In this document: piece by piece, positions 21,553 to 33,509 of the stretch
How the letters are laid out: each line of letters opens with the position of its first letter
Position numbering within the stretch: position 1 is the first letter of the stretch
DNA from: Plectosphaerella cucumerina
Lineage: Eukaryota; Ascomycota; Sordariomycetes; Glomerellales; Plectosphaerellaceae
DNA: 64,000 nt
Reading direction: 5' to 3'
Assembly (NCBI GenBank): GCA_020746995.1
Contig: JAGPXD010000003.1
Coordinates: 2,976,001-3,040,000, forward strand
Made by a program: the position numbers and the translations under genes
The notes under the pieces: model-generated
What the model was told of the DNA's origin: nothing
The model's database searches: none
Seen by the model: only the letters and a program-made list of their open reading frames with translations

Positions 21553-23861
21553 CGAGTAGGCCAGTGATTAGATGATGTTTGCTCGAAGAGTAAGGTGAGA
21601 AAAGGGTTGGGAGTAGATGCTTGGTCAGGACAAGCTCAAGGCGACGGGTCGGGTCGAGTTATCTCCACTTCTTGGGAGAGATCTTTGGTGTATGCAAGAG
21701 GGATCGAATGGTGATCATCTGGGAGATACGTTCCGAGGGATGGAAGACAGGTCGTCTGTCTGTCTGTCGAGAGAAAAGGAGAGCAGCAGGGCACCATGAC
21801 ACCATCCAGGGACCCTGGGTGCTTGCTTATCCTTAAGTATCCCGCCCGCAGGGCCTGGCGGCCGTGGTACAAGGGCGGGCGACATGGATTGGCGAAAAGC
21901 AACTCAGATCCTCGGGCAGGCCAGGGTTGCCGGGTCCAATCTTCGCCTGACGACGGGCAGCCACATGGCTGGGCGAGAATGTTGCCAAGGGGTGCCGACC
22001 CTTGGCCCGGGAAGAGTCGAAACCACAAATGCCGTATTAGGGGGGCGGCAGTGGTGACAAGGCCCAGGCCCCGGGCCAGAAATGCCCAGCGGCTCCGCCA
22101 CATCATGAACGGCCCCGGGGACCCAGGTGCGGAACCGCCAAGGGAGAGAGATCTGGCACCGGCGAGGCTGGGCAGCGCCCGATTGGCCTGCGGTTAGTCA
22201 TTGGAGCCGAGGAATGGGGGACGAAGAGGGCAAGATGAGGCTGCTTGAAGTACGATGACGCGTTGGCGATCGGCCTGTCGATGTCACTTGACGGGTGCTG
22301 CTGTGTTGCCGAACATCACCGCCAAGGGATAACATCGAATGAGAGAGGGTATCTCGGCTGTTGCATGATCCAGTTTGGCCGGCAGTGATGGTCGATCCGG
22401 CGGCTTGGGAGAAAAGAAACATGGAGGCGCAAGATAAGCTCAGCAGATATCGTCAAGGGATCGAATCGCAGCGGAATGCGGTATCGCATGGCGGAAGATG
22501 CCATGGCCCAGGGGGCTCGCGGCAGGCCGTGTGTTGAGACATTGTGCGACCACGGACGACGGCCGAACAGACGCAATCCTACCATGGTCGCACGTGTCGA
22601 TGACAGCCCGGACCCGATCAAACAAGCACAGGGCGCCGATGCCCGAGATAGCAGCATGCCAATGTTCCAGGCGGGAGGGAGCACGGCCGAGTGGTGGTGT
22701 TGGCAGAGACGGGCGTCTTCTCTCAGCTCGACCTGTTTGACTCTCTCCTATCATCGAGACAAGGCACTCCTATCCTCGACCGACTTCGTATCGTGTCGTG
22801 TCATGTCGGCCCCCGTCCGGCTGGCTTCCCCGGGGGGCCACGACGCGCCGGGGCTTCCGCTTGTGACAGAGGCAGAGTGAAAAATAAACATCGAGCTTGC
22901 GACAGGGAGGCATCCCGGGGGAGTGGTGAACAGGCCGCCGGGATGAGACGCACTGTTGCTCGCTGTGGTGCTGGCCAAGCAAACTATTTTGGCCCAAACG
23001 GGCTCGAGTGGCACCTAGGGGAGCTCAGGGGAGCAGGCCCAATGGCGCCCGAGATGACGGGTGGCATGGGCGGGAGAGCAGCATGTGGTCTGTGGCCCGT
23101 TGCCGCAGATTGCGTCCATGCCCGGGGGCGCGAGGCTGCGAGCTAGTAGGGGTTGGGTGGCAGGCCCTTGTGAATATCAAGGCTATCCGGTGGTTCCACG
23201 GCAGCATTGGAAGAGTGGAAGTTGGGCAACAATGGGTGTTGAGAGATGAAGATGCAGGGTTGAAGACAGGGCGTTGAGTCGCGGGAAACATGCTGGATTT
23301 GAAGCGAGCCTGGACGGGAAGCGCGCGCTGGGGCGGCGAGTATCTGCCAACTGGTCGCGGCTCAGCCACCACCTCTTGACAGCTGCCCACGTTGAACCCC
23401 GCGGCGCCCCGGAGAATCATCCCGCCCCGCCGACCGAAGCTCACCGAAGCGGGGCCCGCGTCACCCCCGACCCGTCGGATCCCTCGCACCAGGCGACAGG
23501 CGGCGGTGCGTCGACGTGGAGTTCCAAGGCGCCACCGCACCGCACCTCAGGCCGGGCGGATTTGCCATCGCGAAAAAAGTACACATCTCACTAACCCAAC
23601 CAACGGCAAAGGTCCTGGAGACGTCCTTCTGCCCTTCGCACTTCCACGCGATTCCGCCCCGCCTCCCTGCGACGGCATCCCACCTCTCGTCTTCCAACTC
23701 TGCCACATCTTCCTCATCGCAAAGGGGGAAGAGCAGAGCTTGCCGTATTCCCGCATCGACAAACCCCCATCGTCAGATGCGTCTCTAAATCCGATCCCGA
23801 CCACCAACCACCCCCCATCACCCAGCGCCCGCCCCCCTCCGGGCTCAAACCCCTGCCGACA
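21553..23861. other. long divergent promoter region
   Basis: About 2.3 kb between the antiporter (minus) and SPF1 (plus). No gene supported. A GTCT microsatellite occurs near 21753-21769. The 200 bp before SPF1 are C-rich, as in leaders of highly expressed fungal genes. Confidence 0.5.
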
Positions 23862-26800
23862 ATGGCGCCGCTCGTCGACAACCCCCAGATCAAGGGCGCC
23901 GAGCTGTGGAAGCCGTTGCCCTGGCACTTCCATGCCTACATCTGGCCCTTTGCCATCGCCTGGCCGGTCTTCCTCCGCTACTACCTCTCCGCCGACTTGT
24001 ACGAGAAGCACATCGGCTCTGAGGAGTGGACCTTTGTTGCCATCGGAACTATCGTCACCTTCCAGACTCTTGCGTGGCTCTGCACCCACTGGAGTGTCAA
24101 CCTCCAGACCCTCTTCACTGCCACTCGCGCAAAGTCCATCGAAGATGCCCAGCTGATCAAGGTCCTGCCCATCGCCAACGCCGGCACCGCCGAGGTCTGC
24201 AAGATCGACCGTGATACGGTGAGTCCCCTTTTGTCCGTCCCCCTCCTCGACTGTAACTAACATCCATGCGCTCAGGTTGGCGGCAAGCCGCACATCTCGT
24301 TCCAGTTCCAGAAGCGCCGCTTCGTCTACACCCCTGAGGACAACAGCTTCCGTACCCTCACCTTCGATATCGACGCCGAGCCCAAGCCTCTCATCGGCAA
24401 GTTCCAGAGGTCCAAGGGTATCATCACCCAGGCCGAGCTCACCCGTATCGAGGAGAACTATGGCTCCAACACCTTCGATATCCCTGTGCCCACCTTCACG
24501 GAGCTGTTCAAGGAGCACGCCGTTGCCCCCTTCTTCGTCTTCCAGATCTTCTGTGTTGGCCTCTGGCTTCTCGACGAATACTGGTACTACTCGCTCTTCA
24601 CCCTCTTCATGCTCGTCGCTTTCGAGAGCACCGTCGTCTGGCAGCGCCAGCGCACTCTCAACGAATTCCGTTCCATGAGCATCAAGCCCTACGACGTCTA
24701 CGTCTACCGCCTCGGCAAGTGGACCGAGATCCTTAGCGACAAGCTTCTCCCTGGCGACCTTGTCTCCGTCGGCCGCACCAAGGAGGATGGCGGCGTCGCC
24801 TGCGATATGCTCCTCGTCGAGGGCACCGCCATCGTCAACGAGGCCATGCTCTCTGGCGAGAGTACCCCGCTTCTCAAGGACTCCCTCCAGCTCCGCCCCG
24901 ACGACGCCCCCATTGAGCCCGAGGGTATCGACAAGAATGCCTTCCTCTGGGGCGGCACCAAGGTCCTCCAGATCACCCACGGAAACCCTGACGAGCCCAA
25001 GCCCAAGCTTCTCTCCGGCGTGCCCCCGCCTCCCGACAAGGGCGCCATGGCCATCGTCCAGAAGACCGGCTTCGAGACGTCCCAGGGCAGTCTGGTCCGC
25101 ACCATGATCTACTCCACCGAGCGCGTCTCCGCCAACAACGCCGAGGCCCTCTTCTTCATCCTGTTCCTCCTCATCTTCGCCATCGCCGCCTCCTGGTACG
25201 TCTGGGACGAGGGTGTGCGCAAGGACCGCAAGCGCTCCAAGCTCCTCCTCGACTGCATCTTGATCGTCACCAGCGTCGTGCCTCCTGAGCTGCCTATGGA
25301 GCTCAGTCTCGCCGTGAACACGAGCTTGGCCGCCCTTTCCAAGCTTGCCATCTTCTGCACTGAGCCCTTCCGTATCCCCTTCGCCGGCCGCATCGACGTC
25401 GCCTGCTTCGACAAGACTGGAACCCTGACCGGCGAGGATCTCGTTGTTGAGGGTATCGCTGGAATCGGCCTGGGCCACACCGGCACCGACACCCCTCGCG
25501 AGTCTGACGGCGCCCACTCCCACATGACCCCCGTCAAGGAGGTCGGGCTCGCCACCACTCTGGTTCTCGCTTCCGCCCACGCTCTGGTTAAGCTTGACGA
25601 GGGCGAGGTTGTTGGTGACCCGATGGAGAAGGCTACCCTGAACTCGATCGGCTGGACCCTCGGCAAGAACGACATCCTCACCGCTAAGCCTGCTACCATT
25701 TCTGCCACCGGCGTCGCTGGCACCGTCCAGGTGAAGCGCCGCTTCCAGTTCTCCTCGGCCCTCAAGCGTCAGAGCTCGGTCGCCACCGTCAACGGTACCG
25801 ATAGGAACGGCACCAAGATCCGCGGCTCATTCGTCGGTGTCAAGGGTGCCCCCGAGACCATCATGAGGATGCTCAGCGTCGTTCCGGCCGACTACGAGGA
25901 GACCTTCAAGTACTTCACCCGCCGCGGTTCCCGTGTCCTGGCCCTTGCCTACAAGCAGCTCACTACCGAGGGCGAGCTTCCCAGCAGCAAAATCAACGAG
26001 CTCAAGCGTGAGACCGTTGAGCGCGACCTCGTCTTTGCCGGTTTCCTCATCCTCTCCTGCCCTCTCAAGGAGGACGCCAAGGAGGCTGTCCAGATGCTCA
26101 ACGAGAGCAGCCACCGTGTCGTCATGATCACCGGAGACAACCCCCTCACTGCCGTCTACGTCGCTCGTGATGTCGAGATTGTCGACCGCGACGTCCTCAT
26201 CCTCGACGCCCCCGAGCACAACGACGATGGCGAGCAGCTTGTCTGGCGCAGCGTCGATGACAAGATCTGCATCCCCGTTGACCCCACCAAGCCCATCGAC
26301 CCCGAGATCATCAAGTCCAAGGACCTCTGCGTTACCGGTTACGCCCTCGCCAAGTTCAAGGGCCAGCAGGCCTGGTACACCATCCTCCGCAACGCCTGGG
26401 TGTACGCTCGCGTCTCCCCCAAGCAGAAGGAGGACATTCTTCTCGGCCTCAAGGACATGGGCTACTATACCCTCATGGCTGGCGACGGAACCAACGACGT
26501 CGGCGCCCTCAAGCAGGCTCACATTGGCGTCGCTCTCCTCAACGGTACCCAGGATGACCTCGTCCGCATCGCCGAGCACGCCCGCAACACCAAGATGAAG
26601 GAACTGTACCAGAAGCAGGTTGAGCTCATGAAGCGCTTCAACCAGCCCGCCCCGCCCGTTCCTGTCATGATCGCCCACCTGTACCCTCCCGGCCCCTCGA
26701 ACCCCAACTACTCCAAGGCCGTCGAGCGCGAGGCCAAGCGCAAGAACGTCACCCCCGAGGAGTACTCCAAGGCCAGCGGCCACGACATCGAGACCATCAC

Positions 26801-27925
26801 CTCCCCCGCCGCCCAGCAGCTCCTCAAGGAAGACCCCAAGGCCGCCCGTGCCGCCAAGGCGCAGAAGAAGGCCGCCGGCCTCGCCGACATGATGTCCTCG
26901 TCCCTACTCGAGACGGAGCTCGACGACGGCGAGCCGCCCACGCTCAAGCTCGGAGACGCCTCGGTCGCCGCCCCCTTCACCAGCAAGCTCCGCAACGTCG
27001 TCGCCATTCCCAACATTATTCGCCAGGGCCGTTGCACGCTCGTTGCTACCATCCAGATGTACAAGATTCTTGCCCTCAACTGTCTGATTACTGCGTACAG
27101 TCTGAGTGTCCTCTACCTTGAGGGCATCAAGTTCGGCGACGGCCAGTACACGATCAGCGGTATGCTCATGAGCGTCTGCTTCCTGTCGCTTTCCCGCGCC
27201 AGGGTCGTCGAGGGTCTGTCCAAGGAGCGCCCCCAGCCCAACATCTTCAACTTCTACATCATCGGTTCCATCCTCGGCCAGTTCGCTGTTCACATCACCA
27301 CCCTCATCTACATCGCTCGCCTCTGCGACCGTCTCGAGCCGTAAGTTACCTCTGACTCTTCTCTGCATTACCCAAGCTAACCCCTTCCAGCCGCTCCGGA
27401 GACGTCGACCTCGAGGCCGAGTTCAGCCCCAGCCTGCTCAACAGCGCCGTCTACCTCCTCCAGCTCATCCAGCAGATCAGCACCTTCGCCATCAACTACC
27501 AGGGCCGCCCCTTCCGCGAGTCCCTCTCCGAGAACAAGGGCATGTTCTACGGCATCCTCGGCGTCACCGGCCTCGCCTTCGTCTGCTCCCTCGAGCTCGC
27601 CCCCGAGATCAACCAGCAGATGAAGCTCGTTCCCTTCAGCGACGAGTTCAAGTACACCATGACCACCGTCATGGTCATCGACTACGGCGCGTGCTGGCTC
27701 ATCGAGATCGTCCTCAAGGCCCTCTTCTCCGACTTTAGGCCCCGTGACATCGCTGCCCGCAGGCCCGACCAGCTCGAGCGCGAGAAGAAGCGCAAGGAGG
27801 AGCTCGAGATCAAGAAGGCCGAGGAGGCGCAGAAGAAGATTGAGGAGGAGGAGGCCAAGGAGGCTGAGAAGATCGCTGAGCTTGAGAGGAAGATTGCCGC
27901 GAGGCAGGCTGGCCAGCGCGCGTAA
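23862..27925 (+). CDS. SPF1: ER P5A-type ATPase Spf1
   Basis: Endoplasmic-reticulum P5A ATPase, known in yeast and animals to dislocate misinserted transmembrane helices and to affect ER ion and sterol homeostasis. Exons: 23862-24218, 24276-27340, 27391-27925 (1318 residues, normal family length). Intron 1 has CTAAC before its acceptor; both introns are GT-AG. Key motifs: SGES at 312-315 (actuator), the P5A signature PPELPMEL from 455 in TM4, the phosphorylated Asp in DKTGT at 498, and GDGTNDVGALK from about 855. There are two hydrophobic hairpins near the N terminus. The protein ends in a Lys/Glu-rich coiled coil over the last 60 residues. Codon use is strongly C-ending, suggesting high expression; this bias also creates long antisense open frames that are not genes. 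It converges with MDH. Confidence 0.97.
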
Positions 27926-28526
27926 TCTGACGCCCTGAAAAGGGGTACGCAAGAAAGTGGCGAGGAGAAAAGGAGGCTTTAGATGTTGCATTGCCATGTG
28001 TTACTAGAGACAGGGAGAGGAGAGAGAGAAACTGGCCGCGGTAGGGTGCCGGCGTAGTAATTCCCGTCTCGGCTCCAAGTCGAGAGACCAATCAATCACG
28101 ATGTACATTACTTGAGCATGGTTTCCAAGGAGAGAAGTGAATTTGCACAAGGATCGGCCACTAGAGCATTATTTTGCTTAAAACTATAGTACAGCCGGCA
28201 GAGGATGCCGAGACGTGGGAAACTTCGTGACGCGTCAACGCCGATCTGCACGAAGGCAGACCTTTTTTGGTGCACCCTCCCTGTCCTCCCAACCCGCGCA
28301 TCAGGAGACTCTTCCTCTCCCTTGGATCATCCAGCGCTTGGATGGCCCCGAAATAAGGGAGAGAGAGTCCCCCGAACCGAGCGGGTGAGAAGAGGCGGGC
28401 GGGCGTCGTGAAAAAGACGGTGCCCTGTCTTGTCATCATCGCCGGTACCCAATCCTTAGGCGGATCACACCCTCGCTCACAACCTACACACTCCGCCACA
28501 CCCTAACATCAGCCGGTAGCCGACGC
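27926..28526. other. shared 3' region of SPF1 and MDH
   Basis: About 600 bp between convergent genes. Nothing beyond 3' UTR-like sequence was seen. Confidence 0.6.
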
Positions 28527-29765
28527 TTACTTGGGAGGGTTGGAGGCGACAAAGGCAACGCCCTTCTCGATGTTCTTCTTGAGGTCGGCGAAGCAGGCCT
28601 CGAGGAGACCCTGCTCGACGGCATCGACCTCACCGACGGGGTGGATCTTCTCGACACCGTTGGGGCCGAGCTCGACCTTGGAGGAGAAGAAGTCGATGCC
28701 CTGGTCCTTGTAGAGGGGAGAGTCGACGAAGGTGGGCTCAACGACACCCTTCTCGCCGTTGTTGGCGCGGAGGATGGAGTCGGCCATGCGGGCACCGGCC
28801 ATGGCCATGGAGAGGGTGGCGGAACCAGCACCGTCCTTGGCCTTGACGACCTCGTCACCGCCGAACTGGACGCGGTTGATCAGGGCGTCGTTGGCGGACA
28901 GGTCGGGGTGGGAGGACTGGGAGAAGAGGGGGACGATGGTGACACCGGAGTGGCCACCAACGACGGTGATGTTCTCGTCCTTGGGGTCGGTGCCCTTGAT
29001 CTCGGAGACGAAGCGCGAGGCGCGAACGACGTCGAGAGTGGTGACACCGAACAGCTTCTTGGGGTTGTAGACGCCACGGGCCTTGTAGACCTCGGCGCAG
29101 ATGGGGACGGTCGAGTTGACGGGGTTGGCGATGATGAGGAGGCTGGCCTCGGGGGCGGACTCGGCGCAGGCCTTGGCGAGGTCGCGGACGATGGAGGCGT
29201 TGGTGTTGAACAGGTCGTCACGGGTCATGCCGGGCTTGCGGGGGACACCGGCGGGGATGAGGATGACATCGGAACCCTTGATGGCGTTGGCAAGGCCGGT
29301 GGGGGTAGGGTCGTAGCCCTTGACAGTCGACTTGGTGTTGACGTGCGAGATGTCGGCAGCGACACCTGGAGAGGGCGTTAGCCAGCTGTCTTTGTGCCAT
29401 TGAAGAAGCCGAGCCGATCCGAAGCCGATGAACGGCCGAGGTTGGCATTGGAATTGAGGATGAACGTACCAGGTCCGCCACGGATGTCGTAGAGGGCGAG
29501 CTCAGTGACGAGGGGGTTCAGCTTCATGAGCAGAGAGAGGGGCTGGCCAATGCCACCGGCGGCACCGAGGACGGTAACCTTGGAGAGCTGCGAGTGAGGC
29601 CACTTGTTAGCTCGGGGATCTCAAAATTTAGCTACGGGCTCGGCCGCGCCAGCCTCGGAGGTCGAGTCGTGCGTGCATGGCACGACCGAATGGGGAGGGA
29701 GGTTGAGTACGTACGTTCCTGGCCGAAGCCGAGAACATGCGGCGCTGGATCTTGGCGGCGAACAT
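28527..29765 (-). CDS. MDH1: mitochondrial malate dehydrogenase
   Basis: NAD-dependent oxidation of malate to oxaloacetate in the TCA cycle, mitochondrial matrix. Exons: 29765-29715, 29587-29470, 29365-28527 (335 residues). Exon 1 encodes only the first 17 residues, the start of an Arg-rich presequence (MFAAKIQRRMFSASARN). The NAD-binding motif GAAGGIG lies at 25-31. Substrate arginines lie in the GVPRKPG-MTRDD loop, followed by ANPVN and the catalytic His at about 195 in GGHSGVTIVP. GAGSATLSMAMAGARMA is typical of the mitochondrial and bacterial-type enzyme, and the presequence separates it from cytosolic or peroxisomal forms; there is no C-terminal PTS1. Introns of 127 and 104 nt are longer than others in the window. 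It shares a 614-bp divergent promoter with the zinc-finger gene at 30380. Confidence 0.97.
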
Positions 29766-30379
29766 CTTGGAGGTTCTGCTGACGAAAAGACTGAGGGATG
29801 TGGTGGTGGGTGTGAAGTGGGAGAGGTGTGGTAGGGACGAGCGGGAATTAAGGGCGGAAAGGCTGGAAGACCGGTCAACGAAGGAGGTTGAGAAAAAAGA
29901 TGGACGCACGGCACGCACGGTCGAGAGGAGCCGTGGCCGGGGCAGGGGCAGGAACGGGGACACAGGTGCTGAGCTGTTGCTTCCGTTGGGCGGTCCTTCC
30001 TTGGTTGGATGGGGATGGACAGGGTCGGGGGAGATGGGCTAGGCTGTTTCGGGGCTAGAGGGATAGGAGCAGGAATCGGACGGGGCCGGGAATATCGGCG
30101 AATTGTCGGAGTGGCCTGGACGCTCCGGCTTCCCGCCGCACCAGCCACGGGGAAGCGGGTGAGCCACAGTTTTCTTCTCGCCGGTGACTCCTGTCGGTGG
30201 GAGGACGTGGGGTAAGTGTGGCGCCAGCTTTCTTTCGTTCATCATGAAGCAGCCAGATTCATTCCATCCCACCTCATCACCAAGTGACTGCAACCCGCCA
30301 ACCTTGACAACGACAGAAATTGAAGCTCGATTGGAACGGTCGCAAGCAAGCTTTTCTTCGTTTCTTTTTCAACCTCGCA
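29766..30379. other. divergent promoter of MDH and the ASC-1-like gene
   Basis: A 614-bp region between two start codons pointing away from each other. No gene; no clear TATA box. Confidence 0.55.
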
Positions 30380-31951
30380 ATGTCTCTCGCCCAGCTGTCC
30401 CGGCTCCTTCCCCTGCCGGATGACGAGCTGAAGCAAGTGCTCGACTACGCCGCAACGCTTTCGAAGCCCGAAGCCGCCGAACATTTCGGAAACCTCCTGG
30501 GCGACTCCCCCCAAGCCATCGAGTTCATTTCCTCGTTCAACTCGAGACGACAGACCCGCGTACCCGTTTCGAACGCAACCCCGGAAGCCTCATCAGCAAA
30601 CAACAGCGATGTCCCGAGCGATGGCGTCCCCAAACACAGGAGGGGTCAGAACAAGAAGAAGAAGGCAGCCATTCACACCCCGGCGGCAAGACAGATCGAC
30701 ACGGCAGCACCCCTGCCGGGCACGACCTACAACAAGAAGGACCAGCTGGACGACTACATCGTCAAACGACCAAGCCCTGCCCCGTCGAGCAGCACCGCGA
30801 GACCCCCTCCGCCGATAAAGAGCGCCACGCCACCTCCCCCGCAGCAGAGGACAGCCGCGGGATACCTCATTTCGGAAGGGCAGCAAAAGGCAAAGCCAAA
30901 ATCCACACCAGTCACGCGGTCATCCACGCCCAAGCCGAGAAATGCAAGCACCAAGATCTCCATTGCGGGGGGCACTCCTATGGCGGGTGCTTCGACGGCA
31001 TTGACCGATCTTGATGCGGCCATTCGAGCGCTGGAGATATCTACAAATCCCACGCTCCAGCAAGACGCCAACGAAAGGCGATGCAACTGCGTCGCCACGC
31101 GACACGGCCTACAATCGGCTGCGCCCAACTGCCTGTCCTGCGGCAAGGTCATCTGCCTGAAGGAGGGTCTGGGTCCCTGCACTTACTGTGGCACACCGCT
31201 GCTCACGCCCGCCGATGTGCAGGCCATGGTCAAGGAGCTCAGGTCCGAGAGGGGACGTGAGAAGATGGCGGCCGACAGGGAGGCGCACAAGCGTGCCGAG
31301 GTCAGCAAGAAGCCGGCGGCGTTCTCGACAAATTTGGCCAAGCCTGGGGCGATCGTCGATGCCGAGGCCAAGGCTCTCCAGCACAGAGACAAGCTGCTGG
31401 GATTCCAGGCACAGAATGCCCAGCGCACAACGGTCCGGGATGAGGCGGCCGACTTTGATGTAACGGGAGCCATGGCAGGCAGCGGCGGCAGCATGTGGTC
31501 GACGCCGGAGGAGCGGGCCAAGGAGCTCAAGCGGCAGCAGAAGCTTCTGCGCGAGATGGAGTGGAACGCGCGGCCAGAGTATGAGAAGAGGCGACAGATT
31601 GTCAGCATCGATCTGGTCAACGGCAAGGTCGTCAAGAAGATGGCAGCTGTGGAGCGGCCCGCCTCGCCGGTAGAGGATGACACCGGACGGTACGATGCCG
31701 AGGACGACTACGTCGTGGCGGCGCCCACACATGGAGCAGGTGGCGCCTTCAGCAAGAATCCCCTGCTCGGGCACATCATCAGGCCGGTATATGAGCCGCC
31801 CAAGAGCGACGGCAAGGTCTTGGAGGGCCGGAAAGACCGAAAGGCGGCATGGAGGAGAGTACAGGACGACCGCAACGACAACGAGGGCGTGATCTTGGAC
31901 GGTGGTATTCGTGGACACAAAGCGAGTTCGGATGAGCCAGCATGTGGTTAG
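30380..31951 (+). CDS. ASC-1 (TRIP4)-type C2HC5 zinc-finger protein
   Basis: Single exon, 523 residues. The N-terminal ~55 residues form a helical domain (PLPDDELKQVLDYAATLSK). A Pro/Ser/Lys-rich linker follows, then at about 235-275 a Cys-rich module with CNC, CLSC, C-H-type spacing and CTYCG, matching the zf-C2HC5 domain of activating signal cointegrator 1. A long charged helical region follows, in which EERAKELKRQQKLLREMEWNARPEYEKRR is broken here by other residues but family-like. In animals and yeast this protein belongs to a complex with an ASCC3/Slh1-type helicase that splits stalled, ubiquitinated ribosomes and helps transcription. That role here is inferred from the family. The ATG at 30380 is the first in frame; the open frame starts earlier only with TTG. 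Confidence 0.9.
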   Translation: MSLAQLSRLLPLPDDELKQVLDYAATLSKPEAAEHFGNLLGDSPQAIEFISSFNSRRQTRVPVSNATPEASSANNSDVPSDGVPKHRRGQNKKKKAAIHTPAARQIDTAAPLPGTTYNKKDQLDDYIVKRPSPAPSSSTARPPPPIKSATPPPPQQRTAAGYLISEGQQKAKPKSTPVTRSSTPKPRNASTKISIAGGTPMAGASTALTDLDAAIRALEISTNPTLQQDANERRCNCVATRHGLQSAAPNCLSCGKVICLKEGLGPCTYCGTPLLTPADVQAMVKELRSERGREKMAADREAHKRAEVSKKPAAFSTNLAKPGAIVDAEAKALQHRDKLLGFQAQNAQRTTVRDEAADFDVTGAMAGSGGSMWSTPEERAKELKRQQKLLREMEWNARPEYEKRRQIVSIDLVNGKVVKKMAAVERPASPVEDDTGRYDAEDDYVVAAPTHGAGGAFSKNPLLGHIIRPVYEPPKSDGKVLEGRKDRKAAWRRVQDDRNDNEGVILDGGIRGHKASSDEPACG

Positions 31952-33509
31952 ACGGACAATACTGAGCAACGAGCCTCTCAACATGATGACTGTTCCCCTC
32001 GTCAATCTGAGGGGCGCCAGTGGCAGTGACACGTCTCGTCCAATCAGCGTCCACATCAGGGCAGAAGAAGCATTGCATAAGTGAGAGCACGTGATTGCGC
32101 GTCTTGGGCGTTTTCGGGCTGGTGCATATAGCTTGACTCGGAGTGACGAAAACAGGATTCGACCCGCGCCGTCCTGCGAAGGCGCACGCCCGAGATTGCC
32201 GGGTAATTGGGCGCTCGCTGTACGCCGTCTGATCTGGCCAGAGCGAGGAGAGAGGGTGCGGTGAATTCTGATCAGTCGCTCCCAGGTGGATTGCGATTGC
32301 GGGATTTCAGGGCACGACGAGGAGGGGAGGGGGTGATGTGATGGAACACCCGCCCCAACGCTGGATTGAACATGGGATCAGATCCATGTTTATTGTTTTC
32401 CCAGGCGTCTTCCCCCCCTCCCCCGAGATGATCTGCCCGTTGAAGAAAGCCAGAACACGGACGGCGCACCGGTGTGAATCCTGGGGAGCCAGTTGGCGCC
32501 ACCGTGGCGACAGACAGAGACCCTGCACCGACGGCGCCATCGGTGGGGGACCGGGGCGTTGAAGGCGCGGCCGTCAGGGGGCGGGGCGCGCTGAATTCAG
32601 CGGTGAAGGGCCGGCCCCGGGCGGGCACCGGGGGAAAAGGAGCAGCGAAACCCCACTGACGCGGCCGAGTGACACGTTCGGAGGCTCGTGACTCGTCCAG
32701 AGGGGCCGCCATCTCGCACAGGGTCAGCCTGTGGGAGCGAGAGGGCTGTGGGGATGGCCCCTCCCAGACTCCCGCTTTCAGTGGACAGGAAGTCGGTGTC
32801 GTGCAGGAGCCACAGCCGAGACGACGCGTTTGGAGGGGACGAGGACCGCGTAAACTGCCCGCACACCACCGCACCGAGGGCTAACTTTGCTGGGAGGAGG
32901 CACACTGGAGCAACCTGGAAGCACAGCACATGTTCGGGTACGGATGAGTGACTGCGAAAGTGTGGTGGCAGCAAGCAGACTTACCTCACGTTGGGACGAC
33001 TCACTTTCAATCCCGCCGCACTCCGTCCAGCCCAATCCCATTTCCCTTCCCACCTTTGACAAACTTGACGTCCGTCCGACACCATCCCAGCATCGCTATC
33101 GCTCCAAGGGCATTCATTATCGACAGACGACAGGCGACCCCCCCGCGTCTCGCACACCTGAGCGACAGCACACGCGACTCGCCCGACTACGCTGACCGAC
33201 TGACTGTGTGTGGTGCGGCGACATACACCTGTCCACGTACGCAGTCGTCACCAGCGCCGTTTTGCTCCTAGGCTTCCACATTATCACCTTGCTTCTCAAA
33301 TCGAACCCCTTCGACCGGACCGCCTGGGCACTTGTTGCCCTTGACCTGCCCTCGATCGCCGGGGCTCCTCTTCTGTCGTCAATCCCCCGTCGCGCCTGTT
33401 GTTTCTTTTCCCGCCGAGTCGCGTCTCCCCCCAGCGGCAGCACACCCACCGCCCCCCGGCACGCAACCTGCAACCAAACCATCGATCCCGCCCGGGGAGC
33501 GCATGACCC
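31952..33509. other. gene-free stretch and leader of the Whi5-like gene
   Basis: No protein gene supported. A tRNA-like relic may lie on the minus strand at about 32144-32199, with a T-loop-like GGGTCGAATCC lacking one T and no matching acceptor 5' strand. From about 33000 the plus strand is C-rich, leader-like sequence. An ATG at 33503 opens a 22-codon frame that overlaps the main start and ends at 33571. Confidence 0.45.

Noticed and set aside
23547..25580. 677-codon open frame on the minus strand across SPF1
   Set aside because: It lies opposite a well-supported P-type ATPase with strongly C-ending codons, which removes stop codons from the antisense frame. The translation is Gly/Glu/Asp/Val-rich with no domain.
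25827..26783. 318-codon minus-strand open frame inside SPF1
   Set aside because: Same antisense effect of biased codon use; repetitive Gly/Val/Leu/Asp composition and no motif.
28641..29381. 246-codon plus-strand open frame opposite malate dehydrogenase
   Set aside because: Shadow of the MDH coding strand; low-complexity Gly/Val/Asp sequence.
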